Assembly: GCA_963817755.1 (NCBI GenBank) | Contig: CAWFPB010000003.1 | Span: forward strand, 992,001 to 1,056,000 | Length of the DNA stretch: 64,000 bases | Reading direction: 5' to 3' | Source of the DNA: Oleiagrimonas sp963817755 | GTDB taxonomy: Bacteria; Pseudomonadota; Gammaproteobacteria; Xanthomonadales; Rhodanobacteraceae | Part shown: one piece after another, positions 48,243-56,494 of the stretch | Numbering within the stretch: the stretch's first letter is position 1 | How the letters are laid out: every line of letters begins with the position of its first letter | The notes under the pieces: generated by a model | What the model was told of the DNA's origin: nothing | What the model saw: only the letters and a program-made list of their open reading frames with translations | The model's database searches: none | Position numbers and translations under genes: made by a program

Positions 48243-50840
48243 ATGGATACCCGGGAAATGAACCCCCACGAATCGCTCGCGGGCGATAACGGCTCTGGTC
48301 CAAGTTCGGCAACGCGGGCCGGTACGGACCATCGTGACGGCACGCTTCAAGCGTCCATTGATGCGGCGTGCGAACAGGCCTGCCGCGCCATCGCGCCGGC
48401 ATGGCCGCTGGACCGCTCCATCGCGGTCAATCCCCACTGGGGCCGGATCGACCGGCCCGTGCGCGAGGTGGCCGCACGCATGGCGGTCCTTTCCTCGATC
48501 CGGGTATTGCCGTCAAGGGACCACGTCCGCCGTGCCTGGGAAGAGGAACGTATCCATGCGGACGACCTTGCCCATGCCGTCGCCACCACGCCGGGCGCCG
48601 AAGCGGCGGGACTGACGCCACGGGCATGCATCGACGCGCTGCGCGCATCGCCCCGCATCCCCCACCTTCCCTTGCTGATCGACGTGCTGGACGAGGATCC
48701 CGGGCACCATTCCCGGCTATCGTGGAGGGAGGCCATCACCTACCAGGTCAGCCAGACCTGTGCGGCCTATTTCGACGAGTTCCAGGCCCACTGGCAGCCC
48801 GAACGCGGTGAAGGCCTGTTCGCCTTCTGGCGCGACACGCTTGTGCACGACCACGGCATCGGCATCCTGATGGGACTTCCCGAACTGGGCCGCCATCTGC
48901 GGGCCCTGCCGGCCACGCGCCAGGATGCCGAGCGCTGGGCGATGCAGCGCCTGGACCTGCCCCGGGCGGTCTGGGCCGACTACCTGGAAGCGGTCCTGCT
49001 GACCGTCAACGGCTGGGCGTCGTGGTGTGCCTACCGCGGCTGGCAGGCAACCCTGGAGGGGCGGACCGACGACCACCTGCGCGACCTGCTGGCGGTACGC
49101 CTGGCCTGGGGCGCGATCCTGCTCGACAGCACCCATGATGCCGCCGCCGACCAGGCGTTCGCCGACCTGAAGGACGCCTGGGGTCACGCACCGGAACGGC
49201 TGCGCGAGGCCGGCGAACGGCTGCGGGTGGACGAGGTCTGGCAAACCGCGCTCGAAGCCGGGTACCAGCGCGAGCTGGCCCAACGGATCGCCACGCCCAC
49301 GGCGACCGCCGGGCCGGGCGCGGACACGCCGGCGGCGGAGGTCCAGGCGGCCTTCTGCATCGATGTGCGCAGCGAGCCGATGCGCCGGGCGCTGGAGTCG
49401 ACCTGGCCCGGCATCCGTACCCTGGGCTTTGCCGGCTTCTTCGGCCTGCCGGCCGCCTACACCCCGCTGGGCACGTCGATGACGCGCCCCCAGCTGCCGG
49501 GCCTGCTGGCCCCGGACTTCATGATCGAGGAGCACATGCTCGCCCCCGGTGACGACGCCGGAAAGGACCCGCAGGATGCCGACCGGAAGGCGCGCGCCGC
49601 GCGCAGCAAACGCTTCGCCTGGACCGACCAGTGGCAGGCGAACAGTCGCTGGCCCAATGCCTCCTTCTCGTTCGTGGAGGTCGCGGGCATCGGCTACCTG
49701 GGCAAACTCGCACACTGGCTGCTGCCCGCAGCCGACGCACGCCACAACGACGACCACGCGGGACTACCGGCGCGCTACCGGGCGCACTGTCGTCCGTCGC
49801 TTTCGGGCCTGGACGACGCGGCCCGGATCGCACTGGCGGCACGCGTGCTGCGCGGCATGGGACTCGACCACGACCCGGCGCCACTGGTGCTGCTGGTGGG
49901 CCACGGCAGCCAGAGCGCCAACAACGCCCACGCCGCCGCGCTCGACTGCGGCGCCTGCTGCGGACAGACCGGCGAGGTCAATGCCCGCGCACTGGCCCGG
50001 ATGCTCAATGACCCGGCCGTCCGCGAAGGCCTGCAGGCGCGGGGGATCGGAATCCCCGGGGAGACGGTGTTCCTGGCCTGCCTGCACAACACCACCACCG
50101 ACGAGATCGAAGGCTTTGATCTCGACCTGCTGCCCGCCGCGGCACGAGACCGCTGGAACCGGCTGCGGGCCGTACTGGACCAGGCCTGCGACCAGGTCCG
50201 GCGCGAGCGTGCCGCGCAACTGGGCATGGATCCACGAAGCGGGCACCGCCGCCTGCTCCGGCAGTTCCGCCGGCGCGCCAACGACGGCGCCCAGACCCGC
50301 CCCGAATGGGGTCTTGCCGGCAATGCCGCCTTCGTCATCGCACCGCGCAGCCGCACCCGGGGCGCCGTGCTCGACGGTCGTTGTTTCCTGCACGACTACG
50401 ACGCCACCCGCGACCCGGACGGCAGCCTGCTGGAATCGCTGATGACGGCACCGATGCTGGTGGCGCACTGGATCAACTGGCAATACCACGCATCGACCAG
50501 CGATCCGGACCGCCTGGGCAGCGGCAACAAGGTGCTGCACAACGTGGTCGGTGGCCGTATCGGCGTGTTCGAGGGCAACGGCGGCGACCTGCGCATCGGC
50601 CTCTCGCGGCAGTCGCTGCACGACGGCACCCGCTGGGTCCACGAGCCCCTGCGCCTGACGGTGGCCATCGATGCGCCCGCACGCGCCATCGAACAGGTCA
50701 TCGCACGGCACCGCGTGGTTCGCGACCTGGTCGAACACGGCTGGCTGCATCTGTGGCGTTTCGATCACGATCGGCTGGTCCGCTATACGCGGGGCAACTG
50801 GCACGCCCTGGACAGGACCGCATCGGTTTCGACCAGCTGA
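48243..50840 (+). CDS. dabA: DabA, DUF2309 carbonic-anhydrase-like subunit of inorganic-carbon transporter
   Basis: The 865-residue soluble protein matches DUF2309. Zinc ligands corresponding to the studied DabA are intact: Cys372 and Asp374 (FCIDVRSE), His554 (LVGHGSQS) and Cys569 (LDCGAC). It would hydrate CO2 vectorially with DabB, concentrating bicarbonate in the cytoplasm. The N-terminal 35 residues are poorly conserved, so a later start is possible. PP2C follows 79 bp downstream. Confidence 0.92.
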   Translation: MDTREMNPHESLAGDNGSGPSSATRAGTDHRDGTLQASIDAACEQACRAIAPAWPLDRSIAVNPHWGRIDRPVREVAARMAVLSSIRVLPSRDHVRRAWEEERIHADDLAHAVATTPGAEAAGLTPRACIDALRASPRIPHLPLLIDVLDEDPGHHSRLSWREAITYQVSQTCAAYFDEFQAHWQPERGEGLFAFWRDTLVHDHGIGILMGLPELGRHLRALPATRQDAERWAMQRLDLPRAVWADYLEAVLLTVNGWASWCAYRGWQATLEGRTDDHLRDLLAVRLAWGAILLDSTHDAAADQAFADLKDAWGHAPERLREAGERLRVDEVWQTALEAGYQRELAQRIATPTATAGPGADTPAAEVQAAFCIDVRSEPMRRALESTWPGIRTLGFAGFFGLPAAYTPLGTSMTRPQLPGLLAPDFMIEEHMLAPGDDAGKDPQDADRKARAARSKRFAWTDQWQANSRWPNASFSFVEVAGIGYLGKLAHWLLPAADARHNDDHAGLPARYRAHCRPSLSGLDDAARIALAARVLRGMGLDHDPAPLVLLVGHGSQSANNAHAAALDCGACCGQTGEVNARALARMLNDPAVREGLQARGIGIPGETVFLACLHNTTTDEIEGFDLDLLPAAARDRWNRLRAVLDQACDQVRRERAAQLGMDPRSGHRRLLRQFRRRANDGAQTRPEWGLAGNAAFVIAPRSRTRGAVLDGRCFLHDYDATRDPDGSLLESLMTAPMLVAHWINWQYHASTSDPDRLGSGNKVLHNVVGGRIGVFEGNGGDLRIGLSRQSLHDGTRWVHEPLRLTVAIDAPARAIEQVIARHRVVRDLVEHGWLHLWRFDHDRLVRYTRGNWHALDRTASVSTS

Positions 50841-50919
50841 GGCCAGGTTCCTTCGCAACGCGATACGCAAGGATCGACCTACGCCGGTTCCATCCGTCAC
50901 GCCAGGACACTTCGTGACC

Positions 50920-51684
50920 ATGACAAGCGCCACCCGTTGCGTCATGCTGTGCCCGATTGCGGACGCCCCGACCATGATCGAATTCGGACACGCCACCCAT
51001 ATCGGACTGCGCCGCACGCGCAACGAGGACACCTGTTATGCCGATCCGGCGACAGGGCTGTTCCTGGTCGCCGACGGCCTGGGCGGACACCACCACGGCG
51101 CTCTGGCCGCGGCGCTCGCGCGCGACGGCATCGTGGGCGACATCGGACGCGGCCACTCGACCGAACAGGCCATCCGCAACGCCGACCGCATCCTGATCGA
51201 CCATCCCGAGCACTGCGCCAATGGACATCCCATGGGCACCACGGTCGCGCTGCTGCGGCTGGGCGGGCAGGACTTCGAGGCCGCCTGGGTCGGCGACAGC
51301 CGTATCTACCGGATGCAGGACCGCGAGCTGCGACGACTGTCGCATGACCATTCCGCGGTCCAGGTGCAGATCGACCTGGGCGTGATCGACGAGGACCAGG
51401 CCCGGCGCGACCCGCGCCGCAACGTGGTCACCCAGGCCCTGGGCGTGACTGCGCCACAGGATCTCCGGATCGGCATGCTGCAAGGACCGCTGGAAGGCAC
51501 GTCCTGCTTCCTGCTGTGCAGCGACGGCCTGACCGAGGAACTGGACGATCCGCACATCGCCGAGCACCTGAGCCGGACCGACCTGGCTGCACAGGAATGC
51601 GTGGAACATCTGGTGCTTGCCGCCCTGGAGGCGGGCGGACGCGACAACATCACCGCCGTTCTGGTCCGAGTCGCGCGCGGCTGA
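50920..51684 (+). CDS. PP2C-family protein serine/threonine phosphatase
   Basis: The 254-residue product has the PP2C motifs RNEDTC, ADGLGGH, GDSRIYR and GRDNITAV with metal-binding aspartates intact. The start is uncertain: a GTG at 50914 has the best SD (AGGA), the ATG at 50920 is chosen, and an ATG at 50974 (MIEFGHATHIG) gives the usual family N-terminus. No partner kinase is in the window. Position after dabA suggests, but does not prove, cotranscription. Confidence 0.88.
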   Translation: MTSATRCVMLCPIADAPTMIEFGHATHIGLRRTRNEDTCYADPATGLFLVADGLGGHHHGALAAALARDGIVGDIGRGHSTEQAIRNADRILIDHPEHCANGHPMGTTVALLRLGGQDFEAAWVGDSRIYRMQDRELRRLSHDHSAVQVQIDLGVIDEDQARRDPRRNVVTQALGVTAPQDLRIGMLQGPLEGTSCFLLCSDGLTEELDDPHIAEHLSRTDLAAQECVEHLVLAALEAGGRDNITAVLVRVARG

Positions 51685-51690
51685 CCCGGG

Positions 51691-52401
51691 TCAGGGTTCC
51701 GACCCGCCCTGGCGCCAGATGCAGACGCCGGCACTCTTTTCCAGTGCGTCCAGCCGGGCCTCGTGGGCAAGGCACTCGTCTTCGCTGGCCCGCAGTACCG
51801 GCGGGCGATGGGCCAGGGGCGCCACGTTCTCGATCCGTGCGGTGTCGGACGCGTCCCGGTTGAATCCGAGCTCGAAGGCCACCTGGCCCGAGGTCATCGC
51901 CAGGTACACCTCGGCCAGCAGCTGGGCGTCGAGCAGGCCGCCATGCAGGTCGCGATGGGCATTGTCCACGCCCAGGCGCCGGCACAGCGCGTCGAGGTTG
52001 TTGCGCTGGCCGGGGAACCGCTCGCGCGCCATATGCAGGGTGTCGAGCACCTGGGCGTGGTCGCCGATGCGCCCATACCGATCGCCCACGCGCTGCAGCT
52101 CGGCGTCGAGGAATCCGACATCGAACGCCGCGTTGTGGATGATCAGCTCCGCGCCCTCGATGAAGGCCAGGAAATCCTCCACCACCTCGTGGAATCGTGG
52201 CTTGTCGAGCAGGAATTCGTCGGCGATGCCGGTGACCTCGCGCGCGCCCTCGTCGATGGCACGGTCGGGGTTGAGATAGGTGTGGAAGGTGCGTCGGGTG
52301 ACGCGGCGCTCGAACAGTTCGACCGCGCCGATCTCGATCACGCGATGCCCCTGCTGCACCTCCAGGCCGGTGGTTTCGGTATCCAGTGCGATCTGTCTCA
52401 T
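51691..52401 (-). CDS. dnaQ: DNA polymerase III epsilon subunit
   Basis: The start at 52401 (MRQIALDTETTGL) gives 236 residues. Exonuclease motifs ExoI (DTETTG), ExoII (HNAAFDVGFL) and ExoIII (HRDLHGGLLDA with catalytic His and Asp) are intact. It proofreads the replicase. It follows rnhA by 10 bp on the same strand, the usual pairing. Confidence 0.96.
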   Translation of the reverse strand: MRQIALDTETTGLEVQQGHRVIEIGAVELFERRVTRRTFHTYLNPDRAIDEGAREVTGIADEFLLDKPRFHEVVEDFLAFIEGAELIIHNAAFDVGFLDAELQRVGDRYGRIGDHAQVLDTLHMARERFPGQRNNLDALCRRLGVDNAHRDLHGGLLDAQLLAEVYLAMTSGQVAFELGFNRDASDTARIENVAPLAHRPPVLRASEDECLAHEARLDALEKSAGVCIWRQGGSEP

Positions 52402-52411
52402 CCCGCCGTCC

Positions 52412-52864
52412 TCATGTGCGCAGGGTTTCGGCCTGGATGCGCGCTGCCTCGTCGACGCGCTCGTTCTCGGCATGTCCGGTATGACCACGCACCCACGACC
52501 AGCGTATCCGGTGCGGTTCGCAGGCGGCGACCAGTCGCTGCCACAGGTCCTGGTTCTTGACCGGCTGGCGGCTGGCCGTGCGCCAGCCATTGGCCCGCCA
52601 GCGAGGCACCCACTCCTCGATCCCCTGCATCACATAACGCGAATCGGTGGTCAGGTGCACGCGGCATGGCCTTTTGAGGGATTCCAGGCCGATGATGGCG
52701 GCCATCAGCTCCATGCGGTTGTTGGTGGTATCGGCCTCGGCGCCGCTGAACAGGCGCTCGGCCCCTCCGCTGCGCAACAGCGCCGCCCAGCCGCCCGGCC
52801 CGGGATTGCCCAGGCAGGCGCCGTCGGTGAAGATCTCGACCATGGTCTCGCCCTTGCCGCTCAT
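52412..52864 (-). CDS. rnhA: Ribonuclease HI
   Basis: The chosen start at 52864 overlaps the methyltransferase stop (ATGA) and gives 150 residues; an ATG seven codons later is possible. Catalytic acidic residues are in IFTDGACLGNPG, NNRMELMAAI, TTDSRYV and the C-terminal ENERVDEAA. It removes RNA from RNA-DNA hybrids. Confidence 0.96.
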   Translation of the reverse strand: MSGKGETMVEIFTDGACLGNPGPGGWAALLRSGGAERLFSGAEADTTNNRMELMAAIIGLESLKRPCRVHLTTDSRYVMQGIEEWVPRWRANGWRTASRQPVKNQDLWQRLVAACEPHRIRWSWVRGHTGHAENERVDEAARIQAETLRT

Positions 52865-53589
52865 GCACACTCCCGGTGCGCACCGGTGGCCAGGGTGCCC
52901 TGCAAGCGCGCGCGACGGAGCCGGCGCACGTTGTGCAGCGGCGTGACCGCATCCTGGCGCTTGCGGGCCACCAGCAGATAGCCTCCGCCCAGCAGCGAAG
53001 CGATGCCGCCGGGGCGGGCGGCATGCGGAAGCACCTGCCCGAATCGATTCACGGCCTCGACTTCCAGCCCTGCGCGTTCCAGGGCCTGGGCCCACTGCAG
53101 CGGTGCCCGCAATCGCATGGGGTGATCGGCGCCGCGCATGCACCAGGAAAGCCATGGACTCCAGGCGCTGACCGGATGCATGCCCGACAGCACCAGGGTT
53201 CCACCGGGCGAGGTCAGGCGCGCGGCTTCGAGAAGCAGGACGCGCGCGTCGGGGTGAAACTGCAGCACCTGGCTGAGCCATACGATGGAAAAACCCTCGC
53301 TGGCGAACGGCAGCGGCTCGCGAATGCCGGCATGCACCTGCCCGGTCCAGCGCAGCCCCCGGCGATGCAGGCGGATCCAGTGGGCCACTGCGTCCGGACA
53401 GCCGCCGATCGCTTCCTGCATGCCCAGCCGCAGGCCGAAACTGCCGGCGCGCGAGGGAATCTTCTCGCGCAGTGCCGCCGCCTCGGCGCGCAGCAGCGCG
53501 CGCATGGCGGGCATGGCATAGAGGACCTGTTCGGGTGCGAGCATGAGCGGACGGAAATGACGTTGGATCTGCCTAGTGTACTCAAACAT
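52861..53589 (-). CDS. Class I SAM-dependent methyltransferase
   Basis: The 242-residue protein has a methyltransferase-11-like core with LPFASEGFSIVWLSQVLQF (motif III/IV region) and GGTLVLSGMHP. The glycine-rich SAM loop is degenerate at about 45-60. Gene position beside rnhA and opposite gloB is common in gammaproteobacteria. Substrate unknown. It overlaps rnhA by 4 bp. Confidence 0.82.
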   Translation of the reverse strand: MFEYTRQIQRHFRPLMLAPEQVLYAMPAMRALLRAEAAALREKIPSRAGSFGLRLGMQEAIGGCPDAVAHWIRLHRRGLRWTGQVHAGIREPLPFASEGFSIVWLSQVLQFHPDARVLLLEAARLTSPGGTLVLSGMHPVSAWSPWLSWCMRGADHPMRLRAPLQWAQALERAGLEVEAVNRFGQVLPHAARPGGIASLLGGGYLLVARKRQDAVTPLHNVRRLRRARLQGTLATGAHRECA

Positions 53590-53666
53590 TGCGCTACGTC
53601 CCGGATGCCGGATCCGGGAGACGCCAGGCGGCTGATATAGTCCGGAAAGTTACCCAGAGGTCCTCC

Positions 53667-54428
53667 ATGCAACTGACCCCCCTGCCTGCACTGAGCGACA
53701 ACTACATCTGGCTGATCGCCGACGACGCCGGCCAGGCCGTGGTCGTCGACCCGGGCGAGGCGGGCCCGGTCGAGGCTGCGCTGGAGGCCTCCGGTCTCAC
53801 GCTGCGCGCGATCTTGCTCACCCATCACCATCCCGATCACATCGGCGGCGTCGACGACCTGCTGGCGCGGCACGATGCCCGCGTGTATGCCCCATACGAT
53901 GAACGCATCGGTACCGCGCACCACCGCGTGCGCGAGGGCGACGAAGTCACGCTGTCCGCACCGGCCTGCTCGTTCCGGGTGATGGAAGTCCCCGGGCACA
54001 CCCTGAGCCACATCGCCTACGTCGGCCACGGCATGCTGTTCTGCGGTGACACCCTGTTCAGCCTCGGCTGCGGTCGGCTGTTCGAGGGCACGCCAGCGCA
54101 GATGCTGGCCTCGCTCGACCGGCTGCGCGCACTCCCCGGCGACACCCGGGTGTGCTGTGCACACGAATACACGCGCGCCAATGCCGCCTTTGCCCGCAGC
54201 GTCGACCCTGACAACCCGGACCTGGCCCGGCGCAGCGCCGACGTCGACGACCTGCGCGCGAAGGGCCGCCCGACCGTGCCCTCGACCCTGGACCAGGAAT
54301 GCGCCTGCAACCCGTTCCTGCGCGTCGATGCGCCCGCCATCGCCGCCTGGGCCGAAGCCCGGGGCGCATCGGACCGCACCGCACGATTCGCGGCCCTGCG
54401 AGCCAGCAAGGACACGTACAAGGCATGA
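53667..54428 (+). CDS. gloB: Hydroxyacylglutathione hydrolase (glyoxalase II)
   Basis: The ATG at 53667 (SD AGAGG) gives 253 residues. Metal motif THHHPDHIGG, GHTLSHIAYVG, FCGDTLFSLGCGRLFEG and AHEYT are intact, as is the C-terminal glutathione-binding segment. It hydrolyses S-lactoylglutathione. Its stop overlaps the mltD start by 4 bp. Confidence 0.96.
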   Translation: MQLTPLPALSDNYIWLIADDAGQAVVVDPGEAGPVEAALEASGLTLRAILLTHHHPDHIGGVDDLLARHDARVYAPYDERIGTAHHRVREGDEVTLSAPACSFRVMEVPGHTLSHIAYVGHGMLFCGDTLFSLGCGRLFEGTPAQMLASLDRLRALPGDTRVCCAHEYTRANAAFARSVDPDNPDLARRSADVDDLRAKGRPTVPSTLDQECACNPFLRVDAPAIAAWAEARGASDRTARFAALRASKDTYKA

Positions 54429-55537
54429 GGCTCGCTTCCCGTTGGTGGCCGGGGCTGGGTGCCCTGCTCCTGCTGGCCGCCTGCAGCACGCCACACCCCC
54501 GCCCCACCCCGCCGCCTCCGCCGCCTCCGCCGGTTCCTGCCCGGGCACCGGTGCCGGCGCCCGCACCTTTGCCCCCCCAGGACCTTTGGTCGCGCATGCG
54601 GGCACGCTTCGTCATGCCCGGCTGTGATGCAGACCCGGGGATCACGGACTGGGCGCACCGTTTCACCCGTCACCCGGCCGGTTTCGAGCGGTATCTACGG
54701 TCGGTCACCCCCACCATCGCCTACATCGAACGGGCTGCGCGGCAAGCCGGCATCCCGGCCGAATTCAGCCTGCTGCCCTGGGTGGAGAGCCGCTACCGTG
54801 CCGTACCGCCGCGGGGCCATCGCTCGGCCGGCATGTGGCAGATCGTGCCGCGCACCGCGCGCACCCTGCACCTGCCTAGACAGCATGACTACGATGCACG
54901 CCTGGACCGGATCGACAGCACCCGGGCCGTGATGAAGATGCTGCGCGGATACCACCGCCGCTGGAAGGACTGGCGCCTGGTCGACATGGCCTTCAACGCG
55001 GGCCAGTACCGCATCCGGCACCTGTGGCCGCAGGGACCCGCACCATCGCAACCAGCCATCCCCGACCTGGCGGTCAGCCCGATCACGCACGATCACCTGA
55101 CCAAGCTGCTGGCCATGGCCTGCGTGATCCGCGACCCGCAGCGTTTCGGGGTGCACCTCCCGAAGCCGGACAAGGCGCGAAGACTGCAGACCGTGGACCT
55201 GGAACAACCGGCCACCCTGCATGCGGTGGCCCGGGCGTCGGGCACGCCGGCCAAGCGGGTCCGGCGCCTCAATGGCGCCTACCTGCACGGCCGCATGCCC
55301 GGCCAGGGACCCTGGCACGTATTGCTGCCGGCACCTGCCGCGTCCCGCCTGCAACGCGCGATCGCCGCGGGCATGCTGCCCAGGCAGCCGGCCACCTACA
55401 CCGTCCGGGCGGGCGACTCGCTGTGGGACATTGCCCGCTACCACGGACTCAGCGTGCGGCAGTTGCGCCGGTACAACGGCTTGCACGGCCATGTCCTGCA
55501 TCCGGGCCAGGTCCTGCGGATCGAGGCGCCAAATTGA
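54425..55537 (+). CDS. mltD: Membrane-bound lytic transglycosylase D-like lipoprotein
   Basis: The ATG at 54425 gives 370 residues with a lipobox (LLAACS, Cys near 20), then a Pro-rich linker. The SLT domain (about 95-225) has the catalytic Glu in LPWVESRYR and GMWQIVPRTAR. One C-terminal LysM (about 320-368; YTVRAGDSLWDIA) binds peptidoglycan, against two in E. coli MltD. It cleaves glycan strands at the envelope. It is coupled to gloB by ATGA overlap. Confidence 0.92.
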   Translation: MRLASRWWPGLGALLLLAACSTPHPRPTPPPPPPPPVPARAPVPAPAPLPPQDLWSRMRARFVMPGCDADPGITDWAHRFTRHPAGFERYLRSVTPTIAYIERAARQAGIPAEFSLLPWVESRYRAVPPRGHRSAGMWQIVPRTARTLHLPRQHDYDARLDRIDSTRAVMKMLRGYHRRWKDWRLVDMAFNAGQYRIRHLWPQGPAPSQPAIPDLAVSPITHDHLTKLLAMACVIRDPQRFGVHLPKPDKARRLQTVDLEQPATLHAVARASGTPAKRVRRLNGAYLHGRMPGQGPWHVLLPAPAASRLQRAIAAGMLPRQPATYTVRAGDSLWDIARYHGLSVRQLRRYNGLHGHVLHPGQVLRIEAPN

Positions 55538-55577
55538 TCCGCGCCGCGATACCATCCTCGGTTAGACTTGGCATTCC

Positions 55578-55595
55578 GCCCGTGCGTACACGGGC
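55578..55595 (+). other. Hairpin in the fabI 5' leader
   Basis: A perfect 7-bp inverted repeat, GCCCGTG-CGTA-CACGGGC, lies 24 bp before the fabI start and 16 bp before its SD (GGAGGAG). It may affect fabI message stability or act as a regulatory leader. Confidence 0.35.
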
Positions 55596-55619
55596 CTGAT
55601 CAACACTTTCGGAGGAGCC

Positions 55620-56402
55620 ATGGGATTCCTGCACGGCAAGCGCGCCCTGATCGTCGGCATTGCCAGCCAGCGTTCGATCGCCTGGGGCATCGCCAACGCG
55701 ATGCATCGCGAGGGCGCGCAACTGGCCTTTACCTACCAGAACGAACGCCTCAAGAGCCGCGTCGAGGAAGCAGCCGCTTCCTTCGGCTCCAACATCGTGC
55801 TGCCGTGCGACGTGGCCGAGGACGCGCAGATCGACAACCTTTTCAGCGAGCTCGGCAAGCACTGGGACGGCCTCGACGTGCTGGTGCACTCGGTCGGCTT
55901 CGCACCGCGCGAGGCTCTGCAGGGCGAGTTCCTGGACAACCTCACGCGCGAGAGCTTCAACATCGCACATGACATATCCAGCTACAGCCTGGCCGCGCTG
56001 GCCAAGGCCGCACGCCCGATGATGAAGGACCGCGGCAGTTCGATCCTGACCCTGACCTACCTGGGCGCGGTACGCGCGCTGCAGAGCTACAACGTCATGG
56101 GTCTGGCCAAGGCCAGCCTGGAGGCGAACGTGCGCTACCTGGCCTACAACCTGGGCCCGGAGGGCACGCGCGTGAACGGGATATCGGCCGGGCCGATCAA
56201 GACCCTGGCCGCCTCGGGCGTGGGCAACCTGCGCAAGATGCTCGACCATGTGGAAGAGGTCACGCCACTGCGCCGCAACGTCACCACCGAGGACGTCGGC
56301 AACGCCGCCGCCTTCCTGTGCTCGGACCTGGCGTCCGGCATCACCGGCGAAATCACCTACGTGGACGCCGGCTACAGCACCGTGGGCATGACCGGCATCT
56401 GA
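55620..56402 (+). CDS. fabI: Enoyl-[acyl-carrier-protein] reductase (NADH)
   Basis: The 260-residue protein is a FabI-type enoyl reductase with cofactor loop GIASQRSIAWGIA, catalytic Tyr157 and Lys164 (YNVMGLAK) and the substrate loop AGPIKTLAAS. It completes fatty-acid elongation. Gly93 and Met160 match the E. coli triclosan-binding residues, but the residue equivalent to Phe203 is Leu204 (ASGVGNLRKM). A strong SD GGAGGAG precedes the ATG. Confidence 0.96.
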   Translation: MGFLHGKRALIVGIASQRSIAWGIANAMHREGAQLAFTYQNERLKSRVEEAAASFGSNIVLPCDVAEDAQIDNLFSELGKHWDGLDVLVHSVGFAPREALQGEFLDNLTRESFNIAHDISSYSLAALAKAARPMMKDRGSSILTLTYLGAVRALQSYNVMGLAKASLEANVRYLAYNLGPEGTRVNGISAGPIKTLAASGVGNLRKMLDHVEEVTPLRRNVTTEDVGNAAAFLCSDLASGITGEITYVDAGYSTVGMTGI

Positions 56403-56420
56403 TTTCGCCCCACCCCTCGG

Positions 56421-56458
56421 AAACGAACAAGGGCCGCATTTGCGGCCCTTGTTCGTTT
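56421..56458. terminator. Bidirectional terminator between fabI and ppiD
   Basis: A perfect 18-bp inverted repeat (AAACGAACAAGGGCCGCA and complement) with a 2-nt centre serves the convergent fabI and ppiD genes; its A-rich and T-rich arms give U-rich tails both ways. Confidence 0.85.
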
Positions 56459-56494
56459 CAAGTCCATCCGAATGGCGCGAGGCCGTGCGAACAC

